Shown here: piece by piece, positions 1 through 11,608 of the stretch
How the letters are laid out: each line of letters opens with the position of its first letter
Position numbering within the stretch: position 1 is the stretch's first letter
NCBI GenBank assembly: GCA_024760905.1
Contig: CM045735.1
Location: forward strand, 25,918,249-25,982,248
Direction: 5' to 3'
Source of the DNA: Plotosus lineatus
Lineage: Eukaryota > Chordata > Actinopteri > Siluriformes > Plotosidae
DNA: 64,000 nt
Program-made: the position numbers and the translations under genes
The notes under the pieces: model-generated
Seen by the model: the letters and a program-made list of their open reading frames with translations, nothing else
Database searches by the model: none
Told to the model about the DNA's origin: nothing

Positions 1-228
1 TCGGAAGAGTTTTAGTAAGAGATAAATCATCTCATTTTAATCTGACACGCCCTTTTTAAACCCATTAGTCACCGTGTTAAGCCCCAAAAATTAACATAAA
101 ACATCTATTTTTTTTTTCATTTATGTTTATTCCAATAAGGTCAGTATGTATCTTTTTGACCATTATATAAAGGTTTAAATGCCTTCATTGATACTGATTG
201 AAAAAAAAAACCTGGCAGGTTCAAACAA

Positions 229-246
229 TCACACTGAAATTAAGAA

Positions 247-316
<70 letters not shown>

Positions 317-545
317 ACCATATAACAAAACTCTCTGATCTCTTTATACAGGTAAGCTTCATCAACTCTGCCCTCAGCATTATCATCTTCATCTATATCC
401 TGCTCAGCAGATAAAATCACATCTTCACAAACACCAGTCATCACACTTTTATTAACAGATGCCTCTTCTTCATCAACATCAAAATCAAAATCTTCATCAA
501 CACAGCTGGCATCATCATCATCATCATCGGTTTGTTTATATGTAA
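229..545 (-). other. Acidic open reading frame, possible exon or coding remnant
   Basis: Reading the minus strand from about 545, a frame stays open for roughly 100 codons. It begins with a (GAT)n-encoded Asp run, then reads ASCVDEDFDFDVDEEEAS, VNKSVMTGVCEDVILSAE, and QDIDEDDNAEGRVDEAYL, before running into a (TA)n tract at 250-309. The composition after the Asp run does not look like simple repeat translation. A possible gtataa donor follows EAYL at about 353. I could not find an AG acceptor close upstream, and I do not recognise the protein. It could be a host-gene exon, an old coding remnant or chance. Confidence 0.3.
250..309. repeat. (TA)n microsatellite
   Basis: About 30 uninterrupted TA units. 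Confidence 0.97.
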
Positions 546-817
546 AAGGAATGAAACATTTAAGTATTTTTCAGGTCTTGACCAATTTTTGTACAAACCC
601 ATGATCCAGCATGTCCAGTCCGGACAAGATTACACACAAATAAAATGATCAAAAAAAATTCCATAATCGAATTTTGCATGCAGAGAAAAATACCAATACT
701 CATACAATACTCATATTAAGTTTCTAAAGTACACAATACTGAGCATACGGGATTTTCTTTGACTGAATTGCAATGGAATGTCTTTTTCTTAATGTTCCAG
801 CAGACCTGAGGTCTCTC

Positions 818-854
818 ACACACACACACACACACCCACACACACACACACACA

Positions 855-924
<70 letters not shown>
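818..924. repeat. (CA)n microsatellite
   Basis: Long CA array with two early CC/TC interruptions. Its apparent HTHTHT and CVCVCV reading frames are artefacts. Confidence 0.97.
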
Positions 925-928
<4 letters not shown>

Positions 929-1075
929 GACTGTCAGCAGTGGGTGACTGCTCATTTGTGCACCTATCGCACCATTTGCTCCACTCCCTTCATATATTGT
1001 AATTTCTTCCATTCAAATTGCACTAGTTCATCTGGATGCTGCTCATTTAACCGTTTGCACTGTGTATGTGTACGT

Positions 1076-1078
<3 letters not shown>

Positions 1079-1133
<55 letters not shown>
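1079..1133. repeat. (GA)n microsatellite
   Basis: Uninterrupted GA/AG array of about 27 units. Confidence 0.97.
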
Positions 1134-1138
<5 letters not shown>

Positions 1139-1139
1139 G

Positions 1140-2335
1140 AATTCCAGTGTCGAATTTAATATCTATACTAATGCTGCTAGACATCACAGATGACATTTCA
1201 CTCTCCTTTTCCCGAAATTATGTGTATTCACAATCTTATAAATAAACTTACTGTTGTTGAAGAGAAAGTCGGAGATAAGTTCCACATGCGGTATACTAGA
1301 GTCAGGAAGTAAACCGGAAGTTAACATGTGACGGGCACTGAGCATGTGCAAGCCTGAGTTCACCAATCAGGGTGCTCATTTCAGATCTTTCTTAGCAACT
1401 AGCCTGCATTGTTTACGTGCATATCGTCTTTATAACCTTTATTTTATTCACTGAAACGGCATTTTAATATTAAAACAGTATCCAAAAATGGAGAATGTAC
1501 TATATGTTTGCAGTTTACAAGATATTTATTAAAGTACTGTATTATATGTTTATATTTTACAATGTGCATTTACAATGGGCTCTTTTAATGACTGCATCTG
1601 GCTCTCAGATAAATCAGATGACCTTTCGTAACAGAATAACTAATAATAATTTCGCTGTCATTTAAATAAAAATACAGAAAACGCCATCAAATAAAACAAA
1701 AACAGATAAATAATTCTCGCGCATTTTATCTATTTTCCACGCCACTTGTCACTGTGGCGCGCAGCGAAGAGCCAATCCTTTCTGTACTGCAGTGTGCGGG
1801 AGGGTCTGATACCTTGAAACTCTAATTTTATTGGATCATATGCAACAGCCTGCATGAGTTGTTTTTGGGTCAAGAGGTAAATTTCCCTAGTTTTTGATCA
1901 GCTTATTTGCGCAGAACGAACCCTTTCAACCAAGATCATGGTTAAAAGGAAGAAAACCAGCTGATTGTCAAAACTTGGAACGCGCTTCCTGTCACATACC
2001 AAACACGTGTGTGAGACTCTCCGTATTGACCATGCATGTGCATATGCCCTGCAATATACAATAGCTTTTTTAATGGACAGGTAAAATAAATAAATAAATA
2101 AAAAAGCCCTAGTGCTTCATTTCAAGGTGTTAGATTGAGATGTGGTGATTTCTGTTCTTCTCCCTTCAGATTGGTTCATTTATTTGGTGTGCGGTGCGTT
2201 TTAGAGTATCATCCTGGCTTTATTCCAACTCCCCAATCCCTCTGATCGAGTCTGTGCTGGATGAAAGCATGCACTTGAGCACGTGTTTAAGAAGCGCTGA
2301 TCTCTGAAACCCACTACGTTTTTGATCATTTATTA
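1140..2335. other. Anonymous intronic or flanking sequence
   Basis: No coding frame, splice-phased exon or recognisable transposon terminus was seen here. A GC-richer patch near 1740-1810 stands out only mildly. Confidence 0.5.
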
Positions 2336-2340
2336 TAAGG

Positions 2341-2582
2341 CAGTGTGTGCGGCGTGCTCTCTACTCTGTCTGCGCGCACGTGATCATCGGCATGAAGAGG
2401 ATGATCATGCAGACCCGATGGAAGTCTCAAGCAAACCACAATCAGCAGTGGATCAGTGAATCAGAAGAAGGTGAAATACTCACGGTGTGCCATAGATAAA
2501 CTTCAATCGGGTCTTGATCATCCTCCTCATACCGATGATCATGTGTGCTTGGACAGAGTACAGAGCGCACCGCACACACAGC
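2341..2582. repeat. Imperfect inverted duplication with protein-like reading in both arms
   Basis: The segment 2341-2436 on the plus strand matches the reverse complement of about 2500-2582. Translated from each arm, the two give CVRRALYSVCAHVIIGMKRM and CVRCALYSVQAHMIIGMRRM. Several differences between the arms are synonymous. The spacer is about 65 bp. I do not recognise the peptide. It may be two inverted copies of a repeat-borne coding fragment. Confidence 0.6.
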
Positions 2583-3008
2583 CAAAGTGTGAGGCAAAGC
2601 ACCCTACAAACATGTTCAAAAGCACGTTCTCGGAAAATTTTAGCCTGATGGAAGAGGATGAATACCTTCGGAATCGTACGGAAGGACACGGAAAATTATG
2701 GACTGACTGAGGAACATTGGAGGATGACTACGGTTTTGCTTCCACGAGTCTGCCGTGCTCCAGTGAAATGGGGGTATTAGTCTTTCATGAAGCAATAAAT
2801 CCTCTATAAACCACCTGAAATATTGCATATCATCATATGCTCCATGGGAAACATACAACAATGAATTGTTTTCTAATGCCACATTAACAAACAGTTAAAT
2901 TGGAGGAGGTGTTATCATGCATTGGAAAAAATACTCCCTTGACTTAAATGAATTTAAATTTGTTTATCTGTTCTACATGATCAAAATGTAGCCAACTGAA
3001 GTGATTTA

Positions 3009-4034
3009 TAGGGATCCCTCACTTTCCGCGGTTAATTGGGACCGAGATCCCCCCACGACCACTGAATTCCGCGAAGTAGGATCAACCCCCCCCCCACCCC
3101 CACCCCCAACTGACGTACAAGTACATGTGTATGTGTATATAATATTCAATGCTATAAAGGCTTATAATAACAATTTAATATTCAACAATAATGAATAAGA
3201 TAAATAAAATATAAATACACACACAGATGTGCGTGCATGCACTCAGATGCGCACCTCACAACAATGTAACTAGTTTTGATGGGAGGTTTTGGGTTGTTTT
3301 TTGTTTTGTGTTTGTTTAGGGGTTTTTTTTTTGCATAATTGGCCTTGTTTTTGCAGCATTTTCCTTAACTTTCCCCCAATTCTTCCTTAATTTCCTTATT
3401 TTTTAATTCAATGAATACAGGGATCCCTCACTTTCCACGGTTAATTGGGACCGAGATCCCATTCAACCATCGAAATCCACGAAGTAGGAACACCCCCCCC
3501 ACACCCCCCCCCCCCGACTGACGCATACGTACATGTATATGTGTATATAATATCAATAAATACATATTCAATGCTATAAATGCTTATAATAACAATTAAA
3601 CATTAAAAAAATAACATAAGATGTAAATAAAATATAAATACACAAACATACATATGGTATTGCATGAGAAGAAGACTACACACATACATGCACGCGCGCA
3701 GATGCAACAATGTAAGTAGTTTTGATGGGAGATTTTGGGTTGTTTTTTTGTTTTGTGTTTCTTTAAGGGTTTTTTTTTTACATAATTGACATCGTTTTTG
3801 TGGCATTTTCCTGAACTTTTCCCCTTATACTTTCTTAATTTCCTTATTTTTTTAATTCAACTAATATTTATTTATTAATTAAAAGAAAAAAACACGATGC
3901 ACTGAAGCCACATGTATTGAAGCGCGAAGTAGTGAGGGATCCCTGTATTTAAAAAAAAAAACAAACAAACAAAAAAAAAACCACGATGCACTGAATCCGC
4001 ATGAATTGAAGCACGAAGTAGTGCGGGATTCCTG
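3009..4034. mobile_element. MITE with CAGGGATCCCTCAC-type termini (outer copy)
   Basis: The termini read TAGGGATCCCTCACTTTCCG and, in reverse complement, CAGGAATCCCGCACTACTTCG-like, with TA target duplications at 3007-3008 and 4035-4036. There is no coding capacity. The element is interrupted by a second copy of its own family at 3418-3945; without it the outer copy is about 496 bp. The termini and TA target suggest mobilisation by a Tc1/mariner/pogo-type transposase (inference). Confidence 0.85.
3418..3945. mobile_element. MITE with CAGGGATCCCTCAC termini (inner copy)
   Basis: A 528-bp copy nested in a relative. Both ends read CAGGGATCCCTCACT, and TA duplications lie at 3416-3417 and 3946-3947. 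It shares the internal text of the outer copy, including the TTTGTTTAGGGG and ATGCACTGAAGC segments. Confidence 0.88.
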
Positions 4035-4551
4035 TATTGAGACTCAAAAAAAAAAAAAAAAATGTCAGGTCACTTTGACATATTCTAATCATGTGGGACT
4101 GATGTACACATTTTAAATTAAATAAAGTATTTTTCAGTATACTTCTAAGAAAAAGTAAACCATAAAATGTCATTGTCTACTAAAACAATAGTACAGAGTG
4201 CGGTTCAAAGCAGAAAGCTTACATATCCTGTCTCAGTTTTGGTTAAAGTGTGTAAGAATAACAAAATCTAATTTTAGTTCGTTAAGGTATATTATAGTTT
4301 GAACAGTATACAGTAGGCCCTCGTTATTCGTGGGGGTTTGGTTCCAGCCCCTCTTGCGAATGAAGATAATCCACGAGTTCTGTACCCGGAAGTAAAATCC
4401 CATGTATCATATTACATGCGCTAATGAGCAACTGAAATAGACAGTCTTACTCATTAATACAGTATTAATGTAGTAAAATCTAGTAATGATGAAGGAAAAA
4501 CTTACTTTTTTACTGTGATATTTATTTAGAATAAAATATAAACATTATACA

Positions 4552-4606
<55 letters not shown>

Positions 4607-4607
4607 G

Positions 4608-4640
<33 letters not shown>
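4552..4640. repeat. (TA)n microsatellite in two blocks
   Basis: Two TA arrays separated by a short aataaagaat interruption, inside the MITE. Confidence 0.95.
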
Positions 4641-4641
<1 letters not shown>

Positions 4642-4774
4642 TGTGTGTATTTTATGTTTTATATATAAAAGGACACGAACCAAGTATAATATTATATCTT
4701 CTATTAAACATACAGCACTGTTTTAAAAAATGCCCACTAGGGGGAGGTATTGCATTACTTGCATTGCAATATAT

Positions 4775-5966
4775 CAGGGGTCAGGCTCCAGAGCCGCATG
4801 CAGCTCTTTCACCTCTCTGGCTTCCAGGGGTTTAGAGAGTTAAACCAGCTTTCACTTGAATGATGGGAGAATCTGCCTAAGGCAGAGTTCTACAAAGGTC
4901 GGGTACCCACAGGTACCCAGTGGGTCTTCTTCTTCTTCTCCTTTCGGCATTTCCCTTCAGGGGTCGCCACAGCAAGCCATCCGCCTCCATCTCACCCTAC
5001 TCTCTGTATCTTCTACTCTTACTCCAACTATCTTCATGTCCTCCTTCACCACATCCATAAATCTTCTTTGGTCTTCCACGGGTGTGGGTATATATTTATT
5101 TGGTTTGGGCGGGGTGATTTTGTGTGTTCTTGTGGACTTGCCTATCTGCTACATTGAGAGTCTCAGTGTTTTTGATATGCAGTGTTGGTGGATTTCCAAA
5201 TTCTTGTGCTCATGGTAAGGAGTGCACTCACAATCAGCGGCATGGTGAGCGAGAGATTTTTTTCCACCGCCGGGGTTTAGAATCCAGGAACGGCTGAAGT
5301 ATGAGATGGTGACATTTGTTTATACACACCAATCACCAAATTAAATAACTCTCCTTCCAGTGACGAAAAAAAGACTGGGTGTGGTTCAGTCTCCACTCTG
5401 AGAATGGTCGGTCAGTGCAGCATTAAGCATTCATCTTATTTAAAAGAATGTTGAGCAGGCTCCTTCTTAAAATAAGTCTTCATATACTTTTCTGTATTGC
5501 TGTCATTTTTGTAAATTAAAACTACGACAAAACAAGATTAATATAATGGGGAAAAAAAAAAGGTCCCACGCAGGGATGGTGAGGTCGACTACCCAACCCG
5601 TTAACACATCTGGCTGTACCCCGTCCCACGCTTTGCGGGATAGATATTATTTTTCTTTATAAAAATACAAGGAGGACTCGAACACATTCATTAATTTTCT
5701 GAACCACTTAATCCTAATTAGGGTTGCGAAGAGGCTGGTGATTTTTTTTTTATCTAAATGTTTTTGTTGCAAGCAGAATTGTAAGTTAATTGTCTCTGCA
5801 GTTGTTTAAAATAATGCAACACATTGTTTTATATTAACATGACGGAAAAAGGGGGAAAACATTATATGTAGTGCTATTTGATTTTAAATGTCAAAAAAGG
5901 ATTTGTGGCTCCCAGTGTTTTCTTTAATGTGGAAAACGGGTCTAAATGGCAAGGGTTGCCAACCCC
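4775..5966. mobile_element. Non-autonomous hAT element (CAGGGGTC termini)
   Basis: The element starts CAGGGGTCAGGCTCCAGAGC and ends near GGGTTGCCAACCCCG. It matches the cleaner copy at 18411-19766 along most of its length. The expected 8-bp target duplication is no longer clear on the right. It contains an RTE scrap at 4926-5078 that the other copy lacks. Confidence 0.75.
4926..5078 (-). mobile_element. RTE LINE 3'-end fragment
   Basis: Reverse complement of the RTE 3' end. It contains the hallmark GGGGTCGCCACAGC and the coding tail (KEDMK-like residues before the stop). It is heavily 5' truncated, with the (GAA)n tail at the left edge. It forms the third nesting level inside hAT inside MITE. 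Confidence 0.9.
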
Positions 5967-6724
5967 GGAACTAGAAATATCCAGAATTCTAAGGCAGGTT
6001 CCATTCTGATGATGAACTTGTTTCATACAACATTCACCTTCTTAGCACTTCTGCAGCAAAACGTTTTCCTTCCTGAATCATATCAAGCAGTTCTACTTTT
6101 TCATGCAGCGTCATTACCTTTTTGTAGTGCTTCAGCGCATTACCAGAAGCCTGAGGAGGTACGCAGCGTTTGGGTGGCATGATGGAACTTAACAGTAACT
6201 AAAAGCACACACTTAAAAAGCACAGGCACAAAGTGTGCGCGAATGAGGAAAAAGGGGCGTTACATCATCTCAACCAATCAGCAGGAGGGAAAACAGCCAT
6301 TGGCTGAATTTGAATCACAGTTGCTCGGCAATCCGCAAATATGCAAAGCCGCGAGTGTAAAACCGCGAATCGTCAAGGGCCTACTGTATACTGAAAAATA
6401 CAATTGAAGACAATTAAAGTGACACATAGGAATGAAGAGCTCACACATACCGTCACAAATTAAAAAAACAAATGTAAGAAATAAAACACAATGGGCTCTC
6501 GAGTGGCACATCGACAAGGTGCATGAATACTTACCCAGAGATCACAAGTTCAAATGAAGATTAATGTCACAACCATCCAAAGAGGCGAGTAGAATTGAAT
6601 TTTCCAAATTCATTTAAAATAGACATTGAATTGTCCAAATTCATTTACAACTGCCTCACTGCACATGATTTTTGATTGACACATTTTACATATGAACTAC
6701 CTCCATTAGATGAATGTGCCATAC

Positions 6725-6920
6725 CTGTTCAACTGAACTTTTCAGTTTGTTCATGTGGCTTTCAAAGAGGGGGAAATGGGAGAAGAAAAACTTTTGGAAC
6801 TTGTTCTCATCATCATTTCGTGACAGTAGGAAGACGACTCCTATAGCAATTTTTTTCTTCCTTGTTAAGCCTAGGTTGGGAGCACCACCCACTGACATGT
6901 TAAAGCTCTCCTCCTCGGAC
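6725..6920 (-). CDS. fnip1: Folliculin-interacting protein exon (sixth visible exon, start of middle domain)
   Basis: A 196-bp exon on the minus strand between a ttaaag acceptor and a gtatgg donor. It reads [17 protein letters not shown], then [18 protein letters not shown], then [19 protein letters not shown] and [11 protein letters not shown]. The KKKIAIGV-F core and [18 protein letters not shown] are, from family knowledge, the start of the FNIP middle (DENN-type) domain, which contributes to the folliculin contact. This is the most diagnostic exon in the window and favours FNIP1 over FNIP2. It ends in phase 0. The next expected exon (AMKMSRRS-like) was not found between it and position 1, so that intron probably leaves the window. 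Confidence 0.93.
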
Positions 6921-7145
6921 CTTTAAGACCAAAACACACAAACCAAGCAGAGTGTCATCTGTTATTTATTTCAACATGTACACATGAAAGGAGTCATTCA
7001 TGAATTTCCTAATTTTATCTCATTTCAATTAAATATGATAAGTTACATTTTATAATGCTAAAAACTTATTTGTGTCCAGAGAAAAGGCACTGCTAAATTA
7101 AGCAAAGGATACATGAGCAAGACTGTAGATTATCTTTGTGCGTAC

Positions 7146-7287
7146 TGGTTGCATCGGGGGAAAAGTCCATGTTCCAAACTTGTGGTCTGACTACGTAACC
7201 AGCGGCGTTGGTAGCTACTTGCGCAACTACTGGTAAGAGAAGAGCCAGGTGATGAGAATGGTGCAGTCAGCAGACTACTCAGAGATG
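7146..7287 (-). CDS. fnip1: Folliculin-interacting protein exon (fifth visible exon)
   Basis: A 142-bp exon on the minus strand follows a very good acceptor (tttacttccttctgcag). It reads [20 protein letters not shown], then [16 protein letters not shown], then [10 protein letters not shown]. The [15 protein letters not shown] segment is a hallmark of the low-complexity linker of FNIP proteins. The donor used here is CCA/gtacgc, which gives FPRCNQSEEESFN across the junction with the next exon. In the relatives I remember, the corresponding stretch reads PRW directly before the acidic residues, so this donor may be shifted by about two codons. The frame is open throughout. The intron to the next exon is only 225 bp. 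Confidence 0.88.
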
Positions 7288-7699
7288 CTGCAGAAGGAAG
7301 TAAATTGAGACAGCAAGCAAGTCAAGTTTAATACAGCTTCAATCACACCTGGAGAAGAATTTGTATTTCAAATAAAATTGGTTCTAATTCTGGATTTGTA
7401 ATTCATATAGTATTCAGTACATGCTTCAATCAGTCTACGACAACGAAAGGAGCACTGAAACCACAGTAATACGTTAAGTAACACGCTTTAGCATTAACCA
7501 ATTTCCATACAACCCTTGAAAAAATTACTTACTGAAGATGAAGTGGATATCACTGAATTATTTCTGAGATGGAACATCAAGAGGACTAGTCAAAGAACAT
7601 TCTTACTGTTTTACTGCAATTATTGTTAAAATATTGTAGTTATCATTAGATACCGCATGGGACTAGAAGGTTAAAAAATTGTAAAAAAGAAAAACTATG

Positions 7700-8986
7700 T
7701 TTTTTCTTCTTTTCCTTTCAGCTGCTCCCTTCAGGGGTCGCCACAGCGAATCATCTGTCTCCATCTCACTCTATCCTTTGCATCTTCTTCTCTTACACCA
7801 ACGACCTTCATGGCTTCCTTAATCATGTCCATAAATCTCCTCTTTGGACTTCCTCTAGGTCTTCTGCCTGGTTGTTCCAGCATTTTACTACCAATATATT
7901 CATTATCCCTCCTATCCATTCTCATTATTCCCAAAGAGAACCTCAACATTTTCATCTCTTCTACCTCCAGCTCTGCCTCCTGTCTTTTCCTCAGTGCCAC
8001 TGTTTCTAAACCACACAACATCGCTGGCCTCATTATCGTCTTGTACACTTTTCATTTCATTCTTGCTGATACCTTCCTATCACACATCACACAGGACACT
8101 TTTCTCAAATCATTCCAACCAGCCTGCACACGCTTCTTCACCTCTTTCCCACACTCTCCATTGCTCTGGATTGTTGAGCTCTTTAACCTCAAAGTTGTTC
8201 TTGGTTCCTTCTCATTCATGCACATGTATTCTGTCTTACTGAGGCTAACCTTCATTCCTCTCCTTTCCAGGGCGTACCTTCACCTATCTAAATTTTCCTG
8301 CAATTGTTCTCTGCTCTCACTACAGATCCCAATGTCATCTGCAAACATCATAGTCCTTGGAAATTCTTGTCTAACCTCGTCTGCCGGCTGTCCATCACCA
8401 TAGCAAACAAGAAGAGGCTCAGAGCTGACCCGTGATGCAGGCCCACCTCTACCTTGAACTCTTCTATGAGGCCGACAGCACACCTCACCATTGTCTTACA
8501 TCTCTCATACATGTCCTTCACCACTCTAACATACTTCTCTGCCACCCTAGACTTCTCAGGACCCTATCATATGCTTTCTCCAGATCCACAAAGGCACAAT
8601 GCAGCTCCCTCTTACCTTCTCTATACTTCTCTATTAACATCCTCAAAGCAAACATTGCATATGTGGTGCATATGGCTAATCAACTTTATCCCTCTGTAGT
8701 TGCCACAACTCTGCACGTCTCCCTTGTTCTTCAAAATGGGCTCCAGCACACTTCTCCTCCATTCATCTGGCATCCTCTCACTCTCTAAAACCTTGTTGAA
8801 TGTTCTTGTCAGAAAATCTATGGCTACCTCTCCTAGACAGTTCCATACCTCCATATGTATGTCATCAGGACCAACTGCCTTTCCATTCTTCATCCTCTTC
8901 AATGCCCTCCTCACTTCACCCTTACTAATCTTTGCTACTTCCTGGTCCTCAACAGTCACCTCTTCTACTCTTTTTTTCTTTCTCAT
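7700..8986 (-). pseudogene. RTE-clade LINE, 3' half: reverse transcriptase remnant
   Basis: Minus-strand copy of the RTE family that recurs at 11.6, 26.6, 40.3 and 58.0 kb. Reading from 8986 it encodes, in broken frames, KGEVRRALKRMKNGKAVGPD (finger region), RRSVLEPILKNKGDVQSC, GLHHGSALSLFLFAMVMDSR, then FADDIGICSESREQ with the catalytic FADD. The C-terminal part includes PRGSPKRRFMDMIKEAMKV and ends MIRCGDP, just before the GAA-rich tail at about 7706. The endonuclease domain is absent through 5' truncation. At least four frame breaks are present. It is not functional. Confidence 0.93.
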
Positions 8987-9000
8987 TGTACTTTTTTCAT

Positions 9001-9131
9001 TTTTAAAGGGTTTATGGGGTAGTCTTGGGAGCCTTGGAACGAATCAGGCGTTTCACATGTAAAATGTGCCTCTACTTACTTGCGAAAAAGATGCTGGGAC
9101 GGAATAATTTCGTAAGTAGGGGACTGACTGC
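9001..9131. mobile_element. Arm fragment of the CAGTTGGTCCCCTA-type MITE
   Basis: Matches the right arm of the MITE at 47872-48891 (GCCTTGGAACGAATCAGGCG, then TTTCGTAAGTAGGGGACTGA). The left end is missing, and the fragment abuts the RTE remnant. Confidence 0.7.
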
Positions 9132-9222
9132 ACTTTATTAATTCCATAACAAATTGTATGCACATAGTCGCAAGTAAAGAATACAATATAGCCAAAAAGT
9201 ATCAAACGAAAAATTACAAATG

Positions 9223-9868
9223 CTGTCGTACCTTGACTTTCGAAATTAATCCATTCCGAGGGCAAGCTTGTAAGTGGAAACGTTCATTAGATCAAACAAC
9301 AATTGCCATAGGAAACAATAGAAAACAAATTAATCCATTCCAACACCCTCCCAAACTCATATAATCTGACACAAACAGATCGACCACGCGGCCAAAGTAA
9401 CACCTTAGTGCACGTGCATGCTACATGCTACGGTGTGGGAAAAACAGCAGAGGAATACACGTGGGGAACATGTTTTTTAACATACTGGTGGACTACCTTT
9501 AAGTGTGATTGTGCATCCTCTACACTAGGTGGCAGTGGCGCTCTCAGTGTGTTCCCTATGGTGTAGGGTAAAAGCACCGGGCAAACGATATGAAGTGGGG
9601 TAAACAATTTTATATTCGTGCATGCAGGTGGGTCCTCCTATAGGGGGCATAACAGAAGACAATCGCGAAGTACTGCACAATGCATTCTCGGAGCACAGAG
9701 GAATACACACGGAAGAATACAAGGCTATTCAACCCAGAAAAGCCATTTCCCCAGCACAGCTTGTAAGTAGAAAATTTGCTCGTTGGATGGGGCAGATTTT
9801 TGGTGGGATCAAAGCTCGTATCATGAAAAATTTGTTATTAGGGACACTCATAACTCGAGGTACTACTG
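9223..9868. mobile_element. MITE with CAGTGGTACCTTGA-type termini
   Basis: The left end CTGTCGTACCTTGACTTTCG is degenerate. The right end reads CTCGAGGTACTACTG before TA. The interior (TTGTGCATCCTCTACACTAG, GGCAGTGGCGCTCTCAG) is shared with the larger palindromic copy at 55548-57880. The right edge abuts a (TGTA)n array. Confidence 0.75.
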
Positions 9869-10072
9869 TATGTATGTATGTATCTATGTATGTATGTATG
9901 TATGCATGTATGTATGTATGTATGTATGTATGTATGTATGTATGTATGTATGTATCTATCTATCTATCTATCTATCTATGTATCTATGTATGTATCTATG
10001 TATCTATGTATCTATGTATGTATGTATGCATGTATGTATGTATGTATGTATGTATGTATGTATGTATGTATG

Positions 10073-10139
<67 letters not shown>

Positions 10140-10143
10140 TTAT
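9869..10143. repeat. (TATG)n/(TATC)n tetranucleotide array
   Basis: A composite of TGTA and TCTA units alternating in blocks for about 275 bp. It looks as if seeded from the TA at the MITE edge. Confidence 0.96.
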
Positions 10144-10639
10144 GCATCATGTCACATAGAGAACCAATGAGCGCACCATTAGTTCTCAAATGTTCATACT
10201 TCAAGCATGCATCTCTGCATCTAAAGATGAAAAATAAAACCTTTAATATGTAAGTGTTTAATAGTTGGATACTGCTACACTACAGCGTGAATGCAGGCAT
10301 TCAGCGAAGTTCTTTGGATCATTTTCAAGAACTTGATGTGTTTTTTTGCATTTAGATATACAAATGGGAAATATGAGTTATATTTGAGGTACTGATATCA
10401 AAAACAATTTTTTTTTTTTAATGTTAGTGCCTCATTTGTACAGTCAGGAGTTTCAGTATCATGATAAGAGCTAAATTGTCTTAAGACGTGGTTCACATGG
10501 CAACCTGCATGCAATGGATTTTTTTAGGAGTAAAGGGAGTTTAACAGAAATATTTACTGCATCAATTTCCTCATACTTCACAATTAGGTATCAGTTTATG
10601 TTGGTCTTCACACATAAAATGAAAAAGTAAATACATTTA
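10144..10639. other. Anonymous intronic sequence
   Basis: AT-rich. I see no gene, splice-phased exon or element boundary. Confidence 0.5.
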
Positions 10640-10799
10640 CATTTGTTTTAAACATATTTTATTCACTGATGAAATGGATTGGGAACAAGTTATCCAACTT
10701 AGAGAACCCTCTCCATGATATTTACAAATAATGATACATTACAAATTATAACACAAAGACTAATGAGAAGAATAGGAGAATATACATGACAGGAAAAAA

Positions 10800-11608
10800 A
10801 AAGTAAATAAAGTTGGGCAGTTTAGGCAAATCGCTTTGATTGTCTTATATAAGATTGAACAGCTTTGAATACAAACTGGTTTTCAATGACAGACAAACAT
10901 TCATTGTTTCCGTTTAATAATAATTCTAAATCTATAGATATTTTATTTGCAACAATTTCTCATACATTTCTAATTAATGTACATATTTGTTCTTTAAATA
11001 ATGGACACTGAATAAAGTAATAAGCATTACCACATTTACAGTCTGGGTTGGATTTAAGGCCAGTAATAATACAGGCTGCTTCAAGCTGAAATTGTTCTAA
11101 TGCATTGGATTGCTCTAAGTTACATCCATCCTATAATTCACAGGCGTATTCAAAGTGTGGCCTGATGAACACCCGATATATTTTGTTCAAAGTATTTCTA
11201 TTCAGCAGAAACTTTAATTTCCTCATAGTACATAACATCTTTACAAATGTATTAGCTAATTTTTCAACATGACAAGACCATTTACGGTTTGCGAAAAAGT
11301 AACACCCAAATGTTTATGCGTTTCTACATTTTTAATTTCACATCCATCAACATATGAATGTATATCTTCGACATCTTTTTTAAATGAAAATATTACGGCT
11401 TCCGTTTTGTCTGGATTATATTTAATGAGCCATGTTTTTGCCCACAAACTAAGCTTATATAAATTAGAATTTAAAGTTGTTTCGATTAGTTTTCTTTCTG
11501 ATGATGAGTAGCCAAGAGATGTATCATCAGCAAAGAGTCTAGTTATGCAATCTCGTTCATCTGCTACATCATTCATATGAACAATGAATAGAAATGGACT
11601 TAGGACAT
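10800..11608 (-). pseudogene. LINE ORF2 reverse transcriptase, palm to C-terminus
   Basis: Continuation of the same ORF2 beyond the RTE insertion. It reads VLSPFLFIVHMNDVADERDC, LFADDTSLGYSSSE (catalytic FADD), LSLWAKTWLIKYNPDKTE, ETHKHLGVTFS. In shifted frames it then gives MLCTMRKLKFLLNRNTLNKI, YRVFIRPHFEYACEL, ALEQFQLEAACIITGL. About 45-50 residues normally lie between KYG and the VLSP block (family expectation). They are absent from both sides of the RTE, suggesting a deletion at the insertion site. Confidence 0.83.

Larger units (their letters stand above)
4311..6386. mobile_element. MITE with CAGTAGGCCCT termini, interrupted by a hAT element
   Basis: Left end CAGTAGGCCCTCG and right end (reverse complement) CAGTAGGCCCTTGACGATTC, with TA at 4309-4310 and 6387-6388. 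The same family recurs in the opposite orientation at 46304-47508. The interior is split by a hAT-type element at about 4775-5966. No coding potential seen. Confidence 0.88.

Noticed and set aside
773..1159. Plus- and minus-strand frames reading HTHTHT, CVCVCV or REREREE
   Set aside because: Pure translations of CA and GA microsatellites. The same applies to YIYIYI frames at 229-310, 53100-53300, 60050-60280 and 63290-63510 and to the YVCMYV/YLSIYL frames at 9860-10160.
6493..6570. tRNA-like or SINE head (GGGCTCTCGAGTGGC, then AAGTTCAAATG)
   Set aside because: Box-like motifs exist, but there is no matching body, tail or duplication in the window. Too weak to call.
7810..8403. Long plus-strand frame of about 197 codons
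   Set aside because: Antisense shadow of the RTE reverse transcriptase. The same holds for the plus-strand frames at 40310-41086 and 41571-42305, and for the minus-strand frames at 26716-27654, 28034-29071 and 12439-12951.
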